From JAJRTE01 sp964418585 (lineage in GTDB: Bacteria; Myxococcota_A; UBA796; JAJRTE01): a DNA stretch of 64,000 nt. The DNA lies in NCBI GenBank assembly GCA_964418585.1, contig CAYQMG010000055.1, positions 62,001-126,000 of the forward strand, read 5' to 3'. Made by a program: the position numbers and the translations under genes. How positions within the stretch are numbered: the stretch's first letter is position 1; every line of letters begins with the position of its first letter. Of this stretch, positions 35,116 through 44,822 are shown in pieces. Under the pieces are notes generated by a model. It saw nothing but the letters and a program-made list of their open reading frames with translations. It made no database searches and was not told the DNA's origin.

Positions 35116-37494
35116 TCAGTTGATGAGGGGCTTGCCCTTCTTGAGCATGTGGGCCATGCGCTCCTGGCTCATGGGCTCGGCGCAGAGCTTGACGAACGCG
35201 TCGCGCTCCAGTTCCAGGATGTAATCCTCGCTGACCGTGTTGACCGTGGAGGCCTTTTCACCGCCGGTGAGCACGTAGGCGTGGATCTTGGCGATCTTGG
35301 CGCTGTGCTCGGTGATGGTTCCAGCCTTGTGGAAGCCGTTGATGCTGTCCTCCATGACCAGGTACCCACCCTGTCCGGGCAAGGTGAGTTCCATCTTGGG
35401 GATGGGCTCGAAGTTCTCGAGCATTTCGAGCGCCACCTGCTTCGCCTTGGCGATCTGGGTGTCCTTGTTGTAGGCGAAGATGGTGTTGTCCTTGGCCAGG
35501 AGTCCCATCTCGACGGCGTTGGCGGCCGAAGAGGAGACCTTGCCGAACCCGATCAGCTCAAAGGCCTTCATGACCGGCGGCATCGGTCCCGGGTTCTTGG
35601 GCGCCATGGTCCGGATGAACTGCATGAGCAGCCCGAGGCAGCCGCCGCCCGCGGGGATGAGGCCGACGCCGACCTCGACGAGGCCGCAGTAGAGTTCGGT
35701 ATAGGGCACCCGTTTTTGGCCGGCGAAGGTGACCTCGAGTCCACCGCCGAGGGTCATGCCGTGGGGCGCGGTGACCACGGGGAAGTTCGCGTGATACAGT
35801 GCCAGATTGGCCATCTGGAGCTGCTTGCTGACCTCCTCGATGTCCTTGAAGCGCTTGGCCTTGGAAAGCTCGAGGATCATCTGGAGCTGTGCCCCGGCGG
35901 AGAAGTTGGGGGCCTGGTTGGAGATGACCAGCGCCTTGAACCGGCCGCTGGCGATCTCTTCCTGGGCTTGCCACAGCATCGAGATGATGTGGTCGTCGAT
36001 GGGGTTCATCTTGGGCACCATCTTGGCGTCCAGCTCGCAACAGAGTACCCCGTCGCCGATGTCGATCAGCCGGGCATTCAGGTTCTCCCGGACGATCTTG
36101 CCGCTCTCCTTGAGCCTGGCCAGGTTGATGGCTCCGGCCGGCTCGGGCACCTGCACGTAGGCGCCCTTGCCAAGGTCGAAGTAGCGGACCGAGCCGTCGG
36201 TGGTCGGTTCGTAGACCCGGTCGGTCTTCTGCATCATGTCGACCATGATCTTGGGCACGGCCACGCCCACCGACTCCATCATCCGCGCCGACTTCTCCAG
36301 GCCGAACGCGTCGAGCACCTCGATGGGTCCAACCTCGTTGGCGAAGCCCCACTTGAGCGCGTTGTCGATGGTGGCGATGTCATCCGCGATCTCGCCGACC
36401 CGATTCAGCGCGTAGGCCGCGGATGCCAGGACCAGCTCCTTGGAGAAGCGGCTGTACTTGTCGTCCGCGCTGTAGGTCATCATGCTGGCGATCCGGTCCA
36501 TGGGATGGACGAAGTTCTTCGCCACACGCACGCAATCGGACCGCGGAGTCTCCTTGGGCCGGTACTCGAAGGTTTCGAGGTCGAGCACGAGGATTTCGCG
36601 CTTGCCCTCGGGGGTCTTGGTCTTCTTGTAGAAGCCCTGCTTGGTCTTGTCCCCGAGCAAGCCCTTTTCCACCATTTTCTCCAGGAACGCCGGCGGCTTG
36701 AACGAATCTCGCGCCTCGTCGTTCGGGCAGTTCTCGTAGGAGTTCATCGACGCATGCACGAGCGTGTCGTTGCCGACCATATCCGCGAGGCGGAAAGTGG
36801 CGGTCTTGGGGTGGCCCAGCGGAGGCCCGGTCACCATGTCGACTTCTTCGATGGAAAGACCATACTTGGTCATCAACTCGATGGTCTTCATCATGAAGAA
36901 GATACCGACCCGGTTGCCCACGAAGTTGGGCGTGTCACGCCCGATGATGGGCTTCTTGCCCGCCACCTCCTCGAACCAGACCCGAATCTGCTCGAGCAGG
37001 TCACGGTCGAACTGGTCGGAGGGGATGAGTTCCACCAGGGGGAGGAACCGGACCGGGTTGAAGTAGTGGGTGCCGAGGAAGTGGGCCTTCATTCCCTCGG
37101 AGCATCCCTTGACCATTTCGTTGACCGAGAGGCCCGAGGTGTTGGTGGCCACGATGGAGTCGGGACGGCGGTACTTGTCGATCTGCTCGAAGACCTTCTG
37201 CTTCAAGCTCATGATCTCGGGCACGACCTCGACGATCATGTCCGCGCTGCCGAGTTCCTTTTCGTAGTCCTCGACGCTGAACGCCTTGATACGCTTCGCG
37301 TACTTGGGCGTGTAGAGCAACGGGATTTTCGCCTTGGGATCCGCCAGTTTGTCGATGGCTCCTTGCGCCAACTCCAGCTTGATATCGAAGATCTTCGACG
37401 GGACGTTGTTGTTGGCGAAGAAGGCCGCGATTCCGGCGCCCATGATTCCGCCGCCAATGACGGCGACTTCGTTGAGCTGAAGACGTTCGGCCAT
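35116..37494 (-). CDS. fadN: 3-hydroxyacyl-CoA dehydrogenase/enoyl-CoA hydratase
   Basis: 792 aa, FadN-type domain order with dehydrogenase first and hydratase second. NAD-binding VAVIGGGIMGAGIA (residues 10-23), catalytic His143 in GTHYFNPV, NFVGNRVG. A second 3HCDH C-terminal-type region follows, then the crotonase part with LVISNQAPNFSAGAQLQM, HGMTLGGGLEVTF and VEVGVGLIPAGGG. It performs hydration and NAD-dependent oxidation of acyl-CoA in beta-oxidation. It lies 2 bases after fadA. The gene shows fewer CTCGAG sites and a different codon flavour from the flanks. Confidence 0.93.
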   Translation of the reverse strand: MAERLQLNEVAVIGGGIMGAGIAAFFANNNVPSKIFDIKLELAQGAIDKLADPKAKIPLLYTPKYAKRIKAFSVEDYEKELGSADMIVEVVPEIMSLKQKVFEQIDKYRRPDSIVATNTSGLSVNEMVKGCSEGMKAHFLGTHYFNPVRFLPLVELIPSDQFDRDLLEQIRVWFEEVAGKKPIIGRDTPNFVGNRVGIFFMMKTIELMTKYGLSIEEVDMVTGPPLGHPKTATFRLADMVGNDTLVHASMNSYENCPNDEARDSFKPPAFLEKMVEKGLLGDKTKQGFYKKTKTPEGKREILVLDLETFEYRPKETPRSDCVRVAKNFVHPMDRIASMMTYSADDKYSRFSKELVLASAAYALNRVGEIADDIATIDNALKWGFANEVGPIEVLDAFGLEKSARMMESVGVAVPKIMVDMMQKTDRVYEPTTDGSVRYFDLGKGAYVQVPEPAGAINLARLKESGKIVRENLNARLIDIGDGVLCCELDAKMVPKMNPIDDHIISMLWQAQEEIASGRFKALVISNQAPNFSAGAQLQMILELSKAKRFKDIEEVSKQLQMANLALYHANFPVVTAPHGMTLGGGLEVTFAGQKRVPYTELYCGLVEVGVGLIPAGGGCLGLLMQFIRTMAPKNPGPMPPVMKAFELIGFGKVSSSAANAVEMGLLAKDNTIFAYNKDTQIAKAKQVALEMLENFEPIPKMELTLPGQGGYLVMEDSINGFHKAGTITEHSAKIAKIHAYVLTGGEKASTVNTVSEDYILELERDAFVKLCAEPMSQERMAHMLKKGKPLIN

Positions 37495-37496
37495 GA

Positions 37497-38642
37497 TTAG
37501 TTACCCCCTCTCTCCAGGATGGTGGTTGCGCCCTGTCCGCCTCCCACGCACATGGTCGCCAGCCCGTACCGGCCGTTGACCTTCTCCAGCGCGGTGATGG
37601 CCGTGCCGATGATACGCACGCCGGACATGCCCAGCGGATGGCCGATCGCAATGGCGCCGCCCAGGATGTTCACCTTGCTCTGGTCCCACCCGGTCTTCTT
37701 CAAGACGTAGAGCGATTGCGCGGCGAACGCCTCGTTCAGCTCGATCACGTCCATCTGGTCGATGGTCATCCCCGCCCGCTTCAGGGCCTTCTCAGTCGCC
37801 GGGATCGGCCCCATGCCCATGCGCGTCGGGTCGCAACCGGCGAACGCGGTGGTGACGAACCGGGCGCGGAGCGGAATTCCCAACTCCTTGGCCCGCTCCT
37901 CGGCCATCACGATCATCACCCCGGACCCGATGGTCACCGGCGACGAGGTGGCAGCAGTGATCGTGCCGTCCTTGTCAAAGGCCGGCTTCAGGCTCTTCAT
38001 CTTGGCGATGTTCGGCTCCATCGGACACTCATCCCGGTCGAACACGGTCCCGTCCGGCAGGTCGACCGGAATGACCTCACGGCTGAACGCACCTTCGGCC
38101 CACGCCTTCAGCGCCTTCTCATGGCTGTGCACCGAGAACGCTTCCTGCTCCTCACGGCTGATGTTCAGCTCCTTGGCCAGCTTCTCGGCGGTCAACCCCA
38201 TCCCCATGTAGAACTCCTTCTCCAGAAGCTCCTTGTCAAAGAACGGGTTGTAGCCGCCCATCGGAACCCGGCTCATGTGCTCGATTCCCACCGCGATCCC
38301 CATGTCCCCCTTGCCGCACGCGATGGCATCGATGAGCATCATCACGGCCTGCTGGGAACTCGCGCAGAACTGGTTCACCGTCGTGGCGGCGATGTGCTCC
38401 GGCAACTCGGACTTGATCACCATCTGCCGCGCGATGTTCATCCCGTTCTCCGCTTCGGGGAACGCACACCCACAGGTCAGATGCTCGATCTCGTCCACCG
38501 GAACCTTGGGATTCCGGGCCAGGAGCTTCTTGATGAGCTGGCCGGTCATCTCCAGCGTGGTCATCTGGTTGAGCTTGCCGCCCTTCGCCTTGCTGATGGG
38601 TGTCCTGGCAAAATCCACAACGCCAACGGTTCTGATTTCCAT
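37497..38642 (-). CDS. fadA: 3-ketoacyl-CoA thiolase
   Basis: 381 aa, usual thiolase length. Nucleophile Cys93 in VNQFCASSQQAV, then NEAFAAQSLYVL, GAIAIGHPLGMSG (catalytic His) and CVGGGQGATTI (second catalytic Cys). It cleaves 3-ketoacyl-CoA with CoA in the last step of beta-oxidation. It lies 42 bases after the acyl-CoA dehydrogenase and its stop is 2 bases before fadN. The three-gene set has the same members as the Bacillus fadNAE operon, in the order fadE-fadA-fadN. Confidence 0.93.
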   Translation of the reverse strand: MEIRTVGVVDFARTPISKAKGGKLNQMTTLEMTGQLIKKLLARNPKVPVDEIEHLTCGCAFPEAENGMNIARQMVIKSELPEHIAATTVNQFCASSQQAVMMLIDAIACGKGDMGIAVGIEHMSRVPMGGYNPFFDKELLEKEFYMGMGLTAEKLAKELNISREEQEAFSVHSHEKALKAWAEGAFSREVIPVDLPDGTVFDRDECPMEPNIAKMKSLKPAFDKDGTITAATSSPVTIGSGVMIVMAEERAKELGIPLRARFVTTAFAGCDPTRMGMGPIPATEKALKRAGMTIDQMDVIELNEAFAAQSLYVLKKTGWDQSKVNILGGAIAIGHPLGMSGVRIIGTAITALEKVNGRYGLATMCVGGGQGATTILERGGN

Positions 38643-38684
38643 GAGACTCCTCTCCTCCTATTCGTAAGTGCCCACGCGCAGCAC

Positions 38685-40475
38685 TTACAGGTTGTATTCA
38701 CCGGCCTCGATGATCGCGTCGGCAATGCTGCGCCGCAACTTCACGACGTTGACAGGACGCTCGAGGCACGCGATCAGCTTCTTCAGGTTGGACAGCTTGT
38801 GGGAAAGCTGGCCCGGGGTCACCACACTGTGGATGATGTCCGTGGCCAGGTTCGCGATGATCTGACCGTTCTTGTAGCAAATGTACCGCGCCACATCCAG
38901 GTGCGTCCCGGCCTTCTTCTCACCGACTTCGTCCATCACCTGATGGGCTCGAGCCACCGTGGAGTCCATCTTGTAGAGGGCGATCAGCATGTCCGCGATG
39001 GCCGCCATGACCTGCTGGTCGTTCTTCACGTTCTTCCCGCAGTGGATCAGCGCGTGGTTGATCGCGTAGGCCACGACCTTCTTCGCCGCGGCACAGTCCG
39101 CAATCTCCTCCCCAAGGAGACCCTCGCCCGCACTCCGGGCCACCGCATCCTCACGCAGCTCCCGATCCACCTGCTCCATGAACTCACGGAACGGCATGGC
39201 CGCACCAAAAATGTTCTGAGTCAGCGTGGCGAAGATCGTCAGCCGGTTGATGTCGTTCGTCCCCTCAAAAATCGTGTCCACCACGTTGTCACGCGCAATG
39301 CGCTCAACCTTGTATTCCTCGCAGAAGCCGTACCCGCCATGCATCCGAACGGCCGAGTTGGCCACCGACATCAGGGTCTCCGACCCCGCAATCTTGGCAA
39401 TCGAACACTCGAGCGCGTAGGTCTTGAGCACCTGGATCATCTTCTCGATGTAGGTCTCGTCATGCTCGAGCTGCGACAGCGCCTTGTCGATGTCGCCCAC
39501 CGCACGATAGTTCAGTGCATCCACCGCATAGGTGTCGGCCACCATGTCGGCAAGCTTGCCCTTCTGCATGTCAAACGTGATGATCGGTTGCCCAAACTGC
39601 TTCCGCTCACTCCCAAACTTCACCGTCAGGTCGATCGCGTACTTGCAGTTGCCCAGCGCACCGAACGCAAGCTTCAGTCGGCCCAGGTTGAGAATGTTCA
39701 GGGCAATCGCCGCCGCCTGCCCCGGCTTCCCAAGCAGATTCTCCGCCGGTACCTTCACGTTCTCGAAGATGAGAGAGCAGGTCGAGGACCCCTTGATCCC
39801 CATCTTCTTCTCCTCGGCGCCACGCGACACCCCTTCCGAGTGCAAATCCACGATGAACGCCGAGTACTTGTCCCCAATCCGGGCAAACACGACCGAAAGA
39901 TCCGCCCAACTCCCGTTCGTGATGTACTGCTTCTCTCCGTTCAGAATGTAGTACTTCCCATCCTCCGTGGGCACCGCCGTCGCTCGCCCGCTCAAGGCAT
40001 CCGAACCACTCCCGGGCTCGGTCAGCGCGTAGGAACTGATCAGCTCCGCATACGCAAGCTTCGGAAGCCACTTCTGCTTCTGCTCCTCGTTCCCGAAAAG
40101 CGTGATCGGCAACGTCCCGATACCCGCATGGGCACCCATCGTCGCCCCGTAGCTCGCACACCCGTACATCGCCTCGGCAATCGCCATCGACGTGGTCTTG
40201 TCCTGACCCAGCCCCTCGTACTCCTCCGGAATGTCCACCGCAAGAAGACCCAACTCGCCCGCCTGCTTGGTCAACTTGACCGCAAGCGGCATCCCGTCCT
40301 CCTCCGCCTTCACTTCGATCTCGTCAACCCGAGGAATCACCTCGTTCTCGACGAACTTTCGCGCCACATCCGCGAATTCCTTCTGCATGTCCGTGAGCTT
40401 TTCCCTGGTCAGGATCTTTCCCAGCGGCACGGTGGCAACCAGGAATCCTCCACCAGGCATGACGTCATCAAACAT
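38685..40475 (-). CDS. fadE: Acyl-CoA dehydrogenase (long FadE type)
   Basis: 596 aa, the long ACAD form with an extra C-terminal helical domain, as in Bacillus FadE. FAD and substrate motifs: SYALTEPGSGSDALSG, YITNGSWADL, MGIKGSSTCSLIFENV. The catalytic glutamate is in VDTIFEGTNDINRL. It performs the first, FAD-dependent step of beta-oxidation, passing electrons to ETF. The ATG at 40475 follows AAAGGAGGG; the longer frame upstream is rejected. First gene of the operon, behind an AT-rich leader region. Confidence 0.93.
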   Translation of the reverse strand: MFDDVMPGGGFLVATVPLGKILTREKLTDMQKEFADVARKFVENEVIPRVDEIEVKAEEDGMPLAVKLTKQAGELGLLAVDIPEEYEGLGQDKTTSMAIAEAMYGCASYGATMGAHAGIGTLPITLFGNEEQKQKWLPKLAYAELISSYALTEPGSGSDALSGRATAVPTEDGKYYILNGEKQYITNGSWADLSVVFARIGDKYSAFIVDLHSEGVSRGAEEKKMGIKGSSTCSLIFENVKVPAENLLGKPGQAAAIALNILNLGRLKLAFGALGNCKYAIDLTVKFGSERKQFGQPIITFDMQKGKLADMVADTYAVDALNYRAVGDIDKALSQLEHDETYIEKMIQVLKTYALECSIAKIAGSETLMSVANSAVRMHGGYGFCEEYKVERIARDNVVDTIFEGTNDINRLTIFATLTQNIFGAAMPFREFMEQVDRELREDAVARSAGEGLLGEEIADCAAAKKVVAYAINHALIHCGKNVKNDQQVMAAIADMLIALYKMDSTVARAHQVMDEVGEKKAGTHLDVARYICYKNGQIIANLATDIIHSVVTPGQLSHKLSNLKKLIACLERPVNVVKLRRSIADAIIEAGEYNL

Positions 40476-40689
40476 GGGTCCCTCCTTTGCTAGATTGATC
40501 GGTCCCAGGACTCGCAAGGGGCCACCTGGGAGAACGCCGGCTACCGACATCCACAGACCCTCCTCCCACGAGGCAGGCCTCCCCCCCCCTCTCGCTCGGT
40601 CCCTGCCGCGATGGCCGACGACAGCCGCCGGCGATTCGTGGAACCGATGTCGTTGCCGTGCGGTGCGACCGGACACGCGACACGTCATC

Positions 40690-40800
40690 CGTTCCGCATG
40701 CGGGAACTAATTCGCATGCTAAATATTCCTACCCTACATTTCTACATCCCGAACCATAATTCCGCGGAAAGCACCAAAAGTGTAGTGTAGATTACACAAT
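40690..40800 (-). promoter_or_regulatory. AT-rich control region upstream of fadE
   Basis: The 40690-40815 stretch is clearly richer in A and T than the rest of the window. It holds the palindrome GTGTA-GAT-TACAC (40785-40797) and a direct repeat CTACATTTCTACAT near 40732-40746. Such a palindrome suits a TetR- or FadR-type regulator of fatty-acid degradation. I cannot fix the -35 and -10 boxes with confidence. Confidence 0.45.
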
Positions 40801-40905
40801 CTTGCCAAAATCCTGAATCACGTGCAGTTGCATCGAAATCGGCTCAAGAATTGCAATTCAGACCCCACGAACCGCTGGCAACGGACCTGGCTGGGGGCGG
40901 CACAC

Positions 40906-41790
40906 TCACAGGGGGAACTCGAGCAAGCCTGTCGGGGCGGGTTCGTCGGAGAGGGCGCACCGGAAACCGAAGTCGTCCGGCCGGCTGGAGGGATTGAAGC
41001 TGTCGCGGTTGGGGGATCGCACGTAGCTGGGGTAGTCGTCGAAGCTTCCGCCTCGAATGACCCTGGCGAGTCCAGACGAAGGGCCGGTGGGGTTCCTGTC
41101 CGGGGAGATGCTGTAGTATCCGAATCCGTAGTAGTCGTTCACCCACTCCCAGACGTTCCCGGCCATGTCGTGGATGCCGTAGGGGGAGACGCCGTCTGGG
41201 TAGGAACCGACGGGCATGGTTTCTCCGACGCAGGGTCCTCCGGTGTTGTAGGAATCGATGTAGTTGGCGCGGGAGCAATCGGGCATCTGGTTGCCCCACG
41301 GATACTTTCTTCCGTCGGTGCCTCTGGACGCCTTTTCCCACTCGGCCTCGGTGGGCAGGCGTTTGCCCCGGAAGGTGCAGTATGCCACGGCGTCTTCCCA
41401 GGAGACGCAATTGATGGGATGGTTTTCGTAGCCGGGCCGCCCCTGATTGCAGCCGTCCCAGTCCCCTGCAGGTTCGCAGGCGCCAGCGGCGACGCATTCG
41501 GCGTAGGCTGCCACGGTGACCTCGTACCGGTCGATGTAATACGCGTCGAGATACACTTCGTGGATGGGGGTTTCGTCTTCGTAGGCGACATCGGGGTAGT
41601 CGTAGGACGCATAACCCGGGTCTCCCGGCCTGCACGGGGGGACGGTCTTTTCATTGCAGATCCCCATGAGGAAGGTGCCGGCGTCGATACGGACCATTCC
41701 GGACGTGTCGGGGGTTTCGCAGGTGGCGGCGCTTCCGGACAGGGCCAGGGCCACGGCAGCGGGAAACAGGAATCTCGTTTTTTTCATCAT
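40906..41790 (-). CDS. Secreted formylglycine-generating-enzyme (SUMF1) domain protein
   Basis: 294 aa. Signal peptide KKTRFLFPAAVALALSGSAA. FGE-sulfatase fold: MVRIDAGTFLMG, DRYEVTVAAYAECVAAG, CVSWEDAVAYCTFRGKRLPT, EAEWEKASRGTDGRKYPWG, DMAGNVWEWVNDYYG, ARVIRGGSFDD, DFGFRCAL. Cysteines outside the last FRCA motif probably form disulfides. No sulfatase is near, so it is more likely a ligand-binding or export-associated FGE-like domain than a sulfatase activator. Its own promoter lies at 41838. Confidence 0.88.
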   Translation of the reverse strand: MMKKTRFLFPAAVALALSGSAATCETPDTSGMVRIDAGTFLMGICNEKTVPPCRPGDPGYASYDYPDVAYEDETPIHEVYLDAYYIDRYEVTVAAYAECVAAGACEPAGDWDGCNQGRPGYENHPINCVSWEDAVAYCTFRGKRLPTEAEWEKASRGTDGRKYPWGNQMPDCSRANYIDSYNTGGPCVGETMPVGSYPDGVSPYGIHDMAGNVWEWVNDYYGFGYYSISPDRNPTGPSSGLARVIRGGSFDDYPSYVRSPNRDSFNPSSRPDDFGFRCALSDEPAPTGLLEFPL

Positions 41791-41837
41791 GGTACCTCCG
41801 GTCTTGGTTCGTTTTCTGTCGACGGTCTCCAGCAGCC

Positions 41838-41866
41838 ACTATGCGGCGCTCCGATGGGGAAGCCAA
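41838..41866 (-). promoter_or_regulatory. Promoter for the FGE-domain gene
   Basis: Minus strand: TTGGCT (41861-41866), 17 bases, CATAGT (41838-41843). Leader of about 40 bases. Confidence 0.5.
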
Positions 41867-41906
41867 GCGCTTCTCGTCCGAGGGGAGGGTCCGGGGCAGA
41901 GGGTCC

Positions 41907-41936
41907 TTCACCAGGTCCGATTGGATGGGCTATAGT
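41907..41936 (+). promoter_or_regulatory. Promoter for asnB
   Basis: TTCACC (41907-41912), 18 bases, TATAGT (41931-41936). It is divergent from the FGE-gene promoter about 40 bases away. Leader of about 66 bases. Confidence 0.55.
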
Positions 41937-42008
41937 GTCCTTTTCCATGGTGCGCCTCTGTCTCTGGCAAGGGAGCCGTTTTCGAACCACAAGGAGGCCG
42001 ACGCTCGC

Positions 42009-43931
42009 ATGTGTGGCATTGCCGGTTTTGCAACCAGTACTTCCATGACCGGGGTCCGCCTCGCCGGGATTGCCGGGGCCATGGCGGCGAGCCTGTCCCA
42101 CCGGGGGCCGGACGACGATGGTATCTGGGTGGACGAGCGCCATGGTGTGGCGCTGGGACACCGGCGCCTGTCGATCCTGGACCTGTCGCAGGCGGGACAT
42201 CAACCCATGGTCTCCGCGGACGGCCGTCTGGTCCTGGTGTTCAACGGCGAGGTGTACAACTATCGTGCCTTGCGTCGAGAGTTGACCGAGGTCGGTGGTC
42301 ACCGGTTCCGCGGGGAGTCGGACACGGAGGTGGTCCTGGCTGCCGTGTCCGCGTGGGGTCTGGAGCAAGCGTTGAAGCGCTTCAACGGCATGTTTGCCAT
42401 GGCCGTCTGGGACCGGGAGCGGCGGGTTCTCTACCTGGCGCGTGATCGCATGGGTATCAAGCCGCTCTACTACGGCTGGTCGGGGTCCACCTTCCTGTTT
42501 GCGTCCGAATTGAAGGCGTTTCGGGTCCATCCCGAGTTCGATCCTCGAGTGGACCGGCATGCCTTGACCCTCTACTTCCGATACGGGTACGTGCCGTCCC
42601 CTTATGCCATCTACCAGGGCGTGCACAAGCTCGAGCCCGGTCGGATGTTGGTCCTGAAATGGGGACGGGTTCCAGAAGGGGCACTGCCCGAGCCCGAGGT
42701 TCGAACCTACTGGTCACTCCTGGATGTCTGGCAGGACGGGGTGACCCGCCCGTTCGAGGGGCCGACCGAGGAACTGCTCTGCACGCTCGACACGACCCTC
42801 CGACAGGCGGTCCGCGACCGGATGGTGGCCGACGTGCCCCTGGGCGCGTTCCTTTCCGGCGGCATCGATTCCTCCCTGGTGGTGGCGCTGATGCAGGCCC
42901 AGGCGTCCGGGCCGGTCAAGACCTTCTGCATTGGTTTCGACGACGCACGATTCGACGAGGCGGAACAGGCCCAGGCGGTGGCGACCCATCTGGGCACCGA
43001 CCACACCACCCTTCGTGTGGGCCCGGCTGATGCGCTCGACGTCGTTCCGCTCATTCCCCGGTACTGGGACGAGCCCTTCGGCGATTCATCCCAGATTCCC
43101 ACCTACCTGGTGTCGGCACTGACCCGTCGACACGTCACCGTCAGCCTGTCCGGAGACGGGGGCGACGAATTGTTCGCTGGATATGAGCGCTACCGCCTCG
43201 CTGGACAGTGGCGCTACCTGCGGCGCGTGCCCCCCCTGGTACGCGGGGCTGCGGCACGACTTTCGGTGGGCCGGCCGCGCAAACTCCTCAAGGTCTCCCG
43301 ACGGGCAGGCCCGAGCCTGCTCTGGCGGCTGGAAGCGCTCGCCGTTGGGGACTTCCGATCCCTGTATCGCTACTTCATGTCCCACCACAAGCACCCGACA
43401 TTCCTGGTGCGGGGAGGACATGAGCTGACCACCTGGCTCTCGGGCGGCCCCCCGCCCGAGAGCCTCGGAGACCTGGTGCAACAACTCACCTTCTGGGACA
43501 TGGTCTCCTACCTGCCGGACGACATCCTCACCAAGGTGGACCGCGCCAGCATGGCCGTGGGTCTCGAGGCGCGCGTGCCCTTGCTCGATCACCGCGTGGT
43601 GGCCCTCTCCGCCCGAATTCCGACCCGATACAAGATCCGAAACCGACGGCAGAAGTGGCTGCTGCGAAAACTGCTGCACCGGTACGTCCCCGCCCCTCTC
43701 GTCGACCGCCCCAAGATGGGCTTCTCGGTCCCTATCCGCACCTGGCTCGAGAACGACCTCCAGGACTGGGCCGAACACCTGCTCGACCCGGCCAACATTC
43801 GCGCCACCGGGTTGCTCAACGTGCGGGCCATCCGGCGACTGTGGAAGGATTTCCGGCGCGGCCACGCCGTGGATGCAAATCTGCTCTGGACGATCCTGAT
43901 GTTCCTCGCCTGGATGGAGATGTGGGGGTGA
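42009..43931 (+). CDS. asnB: Asparagine synthetase (glutamine-hydrolysing)
   Basis: 640 aa, normal length. The ATG at 42009 puts catalytic Cys2 at the mature N-terminus (MCGIAGF), confirming the start. The glutaminase domain shows HRGPDDDG and FNGEVYNYR; the synthetase domain shows the PP-loop LSGGIDSSL (283-290), DEPFGDSSQIPTYL and SLSGDGGDELFAGYERY. It makes asparagine, or amidates another substrate in some surface-glycan clusters (the WbpS/AsnB type), from aspartate-like acids, ATP and glutamine. AAGGAGG lies 11-12 bases upstream of the ATG. Confidence 0.92.
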   Translation: MCGIAGFATSTSMTGVRLAGIAGAMAASLSHRGPDDDGIWVDERHGVALGHRRLSILDLSQAGHQPMVSADGRLVLVFNGEVYNYRALRRELTEVGGHRFRGESDTEVVLAAVSAWGLEQALKRFNGMFAMAVWDRERRVLYLARDRMGIKPLYYGWSGSTFLFASELKAFRVHPEFDPRVDRHALTLYFRYGYVPSPYAIYQGVHKLEPGRMLVLKWGRVPEGALPEPEVRTYWSLLDVWQDGVTRPFEGPTEELLCTLDTTLRQAVRDRMVADVPLGAFLSGGIDSSLVVALMQAQASGPVKTFCIGFDDARFDEAEQAQAVATHLGTDHTTLRVGPADALDVVPLIPRYWDEPFGDSSQIPTYLVSALTRRHVTVSLSGDGGDELFAGYERYRLAGQWRYLRRVPPLVRGAAARLSVGRPRKLLKVSRRAGPSLLWRLEALAVGDFRSLYRYFMSHHKHPTFLVRGGHELTTWLSGGPPPESLGDLVQQLTFWDMVSYLPDDILTKVDRASMAVGLEARVPLLDHRVVALSARIPTRYKIRNRRQKWLLRKLLHRYVPAPLVDRPKMGFSVPIRTWLENDLQDWAEHLLDPANIRATGLLNVRAIRRLWKDFRRGHAVDANLLWTILMFLAWMEMWG

Positions 43932-43949
43932 CCCGAGAACCGGTCCCCC

Positions 43950-44822
43950 TTACCGCTGAACGAACCGCGCGGTCACACCGGCGATACGCTCGAAAATCGG
44001 ATCCCCGGACCCGGGCAGACCTGCGTCCAGATCGGGGATCTCGAATACCAGCGTCGCCACCGGCTCCTCGGCCCCAGGCGACACCAGATCCACGGTCACC
44101 GTCGCCCGGGATTCAGACCCACTCCCCACACGCTCCACCACACCGGTCATCAACCAGTTCACATGCAGACGGTCGGCAATTTCTCGAGCAAATGCGGGAC
44201 GAATGCCCCGAAGTGGGGTCTTCCGGACCTCCTGGCGCGCCTGCTCGAGCAGGTCTTGCACCGGCGCGGGTACGGGAGGGAGTTGCCGGGTGTCCATGTC
44301 CGGAGCGAGAAGGAACATCTGGATGAAAGCGACCCTGGCAAGCTCCTGGGAACCCGACCGGGCCTCCACGAGTCCCTGGTACAGAAACAGGTCGGCAAGC
44401 TCGTCCGGCCGGGCCAGCTCGGAAAAGAGCGAACGGTGCAGCCCTCGAGCCTCCTCGATGGTACGCCGCGCCGTGTCCAGGTCTCCCGCACGGTACGCCC
44501 GCTTGGCCTCCGCAAGCAGACGCCGGGCCTGCGAAAGCCGGGCATCCCCGTCCGGACCGTTGAGCACCTCGTACATCGCCAATTCGTCCAGCAGATCGAA
44601 CCGGGGATCCATCAACAGCGTCTCCCGTAAGTCCCTGGAAAACTGCGCCACCTCCGCCCTGGACACGTGCCTCGCCGTGAAGTCGATCATCGCGAACGAC
44701 GCCCCCTCCCCCACCGGCGACTCACCCCCGGCCAGGGCGGACCACGGTACCAGCCAGACCACCAGCAATCCGACCCACATGGCCGGGCTTTCCTTCCATG
44801 GGTGCGCTACAGGACCATTCAC
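43950..44822 (-). CDS. Exported protein of unknown function
   Basis: 290 aa. Signal peptide ending near WLVPWSALAGG. A first domain (ASFAMIDFTARHVSRAEVAQ, RLSQARRLLAEAKRAYRAGD) has a TPR-like helical run, and a second part (IADRLHVNWLMTGVVERVGS, ATVTVDLVSPG) resembles the CsgG/TolB-like domain of lipoproteins with a short MTG-type strand. The GTG at 44822 has AGGAGGA 7 bases upstream; an ATG at 44780 is the alternative. It may sense or assemble at the outer membrane. Its upstream region carries a perfect TTGACA (44877-44882), but the matching -10 is weak. Confidence 0.7.
   Translation of the reverse strand: MNGPVAHPWKESPAMWVGLLVVWLVPWSALAGGESPVGEGASFAMIDFTARHVSRAEVAQFSRDLRETLLMDPRFDLLDELAMYEVLNGPDGDARLSQARRLLAEAKRAYRAGDLDTARRTIEEARGLHRSLFSELARPDELADLFLYQGLVEARSGSQELARVAFIQMFLLAPDMDTRQLPPVPAPVQDLLEQARQEVRKTPLRGIRPAFAREIADRLHVNWLMTGVVERVGSGSESRATVTVDLVSPGAEEPVATLVFEIPDLDAGLPGSGDPIFERIAGVTARFVQR

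Noticed and set aside
34879..37500. 873-codon open frame antisense to fadN, and similar frames of 951 codons (37638-40493) and 948 codons (47612-50458)
   Set aside because: They are mirror images of well-recognised genes, lack ribosome-binding sites, and their translations show no domain. They arise from codon choice in GC-rich DNA.
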